A stretch of DNA of 64,000 bases from Bradyrhizobium sp. AUGA SZCCT0176 (GTDB lineage: Bacteria > Pseudomonadota > Alphaproteobacteria > Rhizobiales > Xanthobacteraceae), in the NCBI RefSeq assembly GCF_018130145.1, contig NZ_JAFCMB010000024.1, positions 1 through 64,000 on the forward strand, read 5' to 3'. Numbering within the stretch: position 1 is the stretch's first letter; each line of letters starts with the position of its first letter. The position numbers were made by a program, and so were the translations under genes. Below, piece after piece: positions 62,820-64,000 of the stretch. The notes below the pieces were generated by a model that was given only the letters and a program-made list of their open reading frames with translations, had not been told where the DNA came from and searched no databases.

Positions 62820-64000
62820 ATGACCATCGCCGACACCGCTCCCGCCAAGACAAAACTCGACTGGACCAAACCTATCCTGTGGCTGTTCGCGGCCGTCATG
62901 ATCGTGCTGATCGTGATGCCGATGTCGTGGCTGGCGGTGTATGCCTTCACCGACAAGGCACGCAACCCGACGCTGCAGAATTTCGTCAAGCTGTTCACCG
63001 ATCCGGATTTCCTCGATCCCCTGCTGACCACCGCGATCATCGCGACCACGTCGGCGACGATCTGCTGCATGATCGCCGCCCCGATCGGCTGGCTGGTGTC
63101 GCGCACCGACATGCCGGGACGGCAGACCATCCGCGCGCTGGTCACCGCCTCGTTCGTGACGCCGCCGTTTCTCGGCGCGGTGGCCTGGGAACTGCTGGCC
63201 GCGCCGAACAGCGGGCTATTGAACCAGCTCTATCGGTTCCTGACCGGCGCCGAATCGGGCACGCATCTCTTCAACATCTATTCGCTGACCGGCATTATCT
63301 TCGTGATCTCCTGCTACACGTTTCCGTTTGTGTTCGTGCTGGTCGCCAACGCGCTCGACAACATGCCGGGCGAGCTCGAAGACGCTTCCGCCATCCTCGG
63401 CGGCAAGGCGTGGACCACGGCGCGGCGCGTCACGATCCCCCTGGCGCTGCCGGCACTGGTCGCCGGCGCGTTGATCGCTTTCCTGCAGGCGATGACGCTG
63501 TTCGGATCGCCCGCGATCCTGGCGCTGCCGGCCGGCTTCCACACCATGACCACCAAGATCTGGAGCCTGTTCCAGTATCCGCCCAAGCCCGAACTCGCCG
63601 CGGCGGCCGCGGTGCCGCTGTTGCTGCTGACGATCCTGCTGCTGCAGGGCCAGAAATTCCTGCTCGGCCGCCGCGGCTACTCTGTGGTGGGCGGCAAATA
63701 TGGCGCACCACGCCCGATCGAAATGAAGGCTTGGCGCTGGGTGGCGCTGGCATTCTGCCTGATCGTGCTGCTCAACCCCGTGTTCCTGCCCTATCTGGCG
63801 CTGCTCAACGCCGCATTCTCGCCGAACGCGACCACGCTGGTGACACCCGCGACCGCGACGCTGCACAACATCGTGTTCGTGTTCACCGAATTGTCGTCGA
63901 CCCAGCTCGCGCTCAAGAACACCGTGATCCTGGGCGCCTCGACCGCGACCATCGGCACGTTACTGGCGCTCGTGATCGCCTATGTCACGACGCGGCGCGT
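62820..64000 (+). CDS. ABC transporter permease (partial, runs off the window)
   Basis: The ATG at 62820 opens a frame to the window's end (393 residues seen). It has the layout of fused two-domain BPD permeases (ThiP/FbpB type): helices PILWLFAAVMIVLIVMPMSW, TTAIIATTSATICCMIAAPIGWLVSR, the cytosolic EAA-like loop LEDASAILGGKAWTTARRVTIPLALPAL, and a second set starting VALAFCLIVLLNPVFLPYLALL. The 3' end is outside the window. It is the transmembrane part for the ATPase at 59293. Confidence 0.92.
   Translation, partial: MTIADTAPAKTKLDWTKPILWLFAAVMIVLIVMPMSWLAVYAFTDKARNPTLQNFVKLFTDPDFLDPLLTTAIIATTSATICCMIAAPIGWLVSRTDMPGRQTIRALVTASFVTPPFLGAVAWELLAAPNSGLLNQLYRFLTGAESGTHLFNIYSLTGIIFVISCYTFPFVFVLVANALDNMPGELEDASAILGGKAWTTARRVTIPLALPALVAGALIAFLQAMTLFGSPAILALPAGFHTMTTKIWSLFQYPPKPELAAAAAVPLLLLTILLLQGQKFLLGRRGYSVVGGKYGAPRPIEMKAWRWVALAFCLIVLLNPVFLPYLALLNAAFSPNATTLVTPATATLHNIVFVFTELSSTQLALKNTVILGASTATIGTLLALVIAYVTTRR

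Overview
The window looks like a chromosomal segment from a Bradyrhizobium-like member of the Rhizobiales. The GC content is high, many genes start with GTG or TTG, dense REP-type palindromes of the 'cgtcgtcccgg…ccgggacgac' family sit between operons, and the gene set fits (form II CO dehydrogenase, HPPD/homogentisate pathway, ots trehalose genes, paired caspase-like proteins). No rRNA or marker gene is present, so the genus is an inference.

Positions 1–7950 are an accessory island with lower and uneven GC. It holds mostly hypothetical genes: truncated and frameshifted fragments, a membrane-anchored SNase-like protein, an HTH protein, a DUF7002-like protein, an HGG/SPGAP-motif protein and an unusual PIN-like protein with a glycine-rich repeat tail. 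It ends at the 3' side of a tRNA-Ser(GGA) gene (7950–8039, minus strand), a classical integration spot. A 190–200 bp direct repeat (2601–2799 and 5391–5580) carrying iteron-like GGTATCAA motifs brackets a 2.6 kb cargo.

From 8.2 to 16 kb are a small secreted protein, the operon MFS transporter–otsB–otsA (trehalose synthesis, with a possible EcfG-type promoter before otsA), a 519-bp noncoding repeat, and a chemotaxis receptor. From 16.2 to 21.2 kb are coxS-coxL-coxM (form II, AYRGAGR motif) and a CaiB-type CoA transferase/racemase. From 21.3 to 31.3 kb is an aromatic catabolism block. It comprises hppD with a divergent Lrp/AsnC regulator, then FAD hydroxylase–DUF2783–MBL-like protein–hmgA–fahA with a divergent MarR regulator. 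Together these would take hydroxyphenylpyruvate, and possibly 3-hydroxyphenylacetate, through homogentisate to fumarate and acetoacetate; maleylacetoacetate isomerase is not in the window. A metallo-hydrolase and a RidA protein follow.

From 31.7 to 38.3 kb are a caspase-fold/TPR protein lacking both catalytic residues, an OmpA-like protein, and an RND efflux pair. From 38.4 to 49.8 kb are an NTF2-like protein, a CRP-family regulator with a CRP-like site before it, an AsmA protein, a membrane adenylate/guanylate cyclase, tandem duplicated small secreted proteins, a second copy of the 519-bp repeat, an RTX-type protein, an orphan HigA, and a CadC-like/TPR regulator. From 50 to 57.7 kb are a methyltransferase, an alpha/beta hydrolase, an orphan HlyD-type adaptor next to a second pseudo-caspase, a 578-residue unknown protein with a DCDTT motif preceded by a perfect CRP palindrome, a second SNase-like protein and an LssY_C protein. 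From 57.9 kb to the right end are a serine–glyoxylate-type aminotransferase and a ferric/spermidine-type ABC transporter with two tandem binding proteins; its permease runs off the window.
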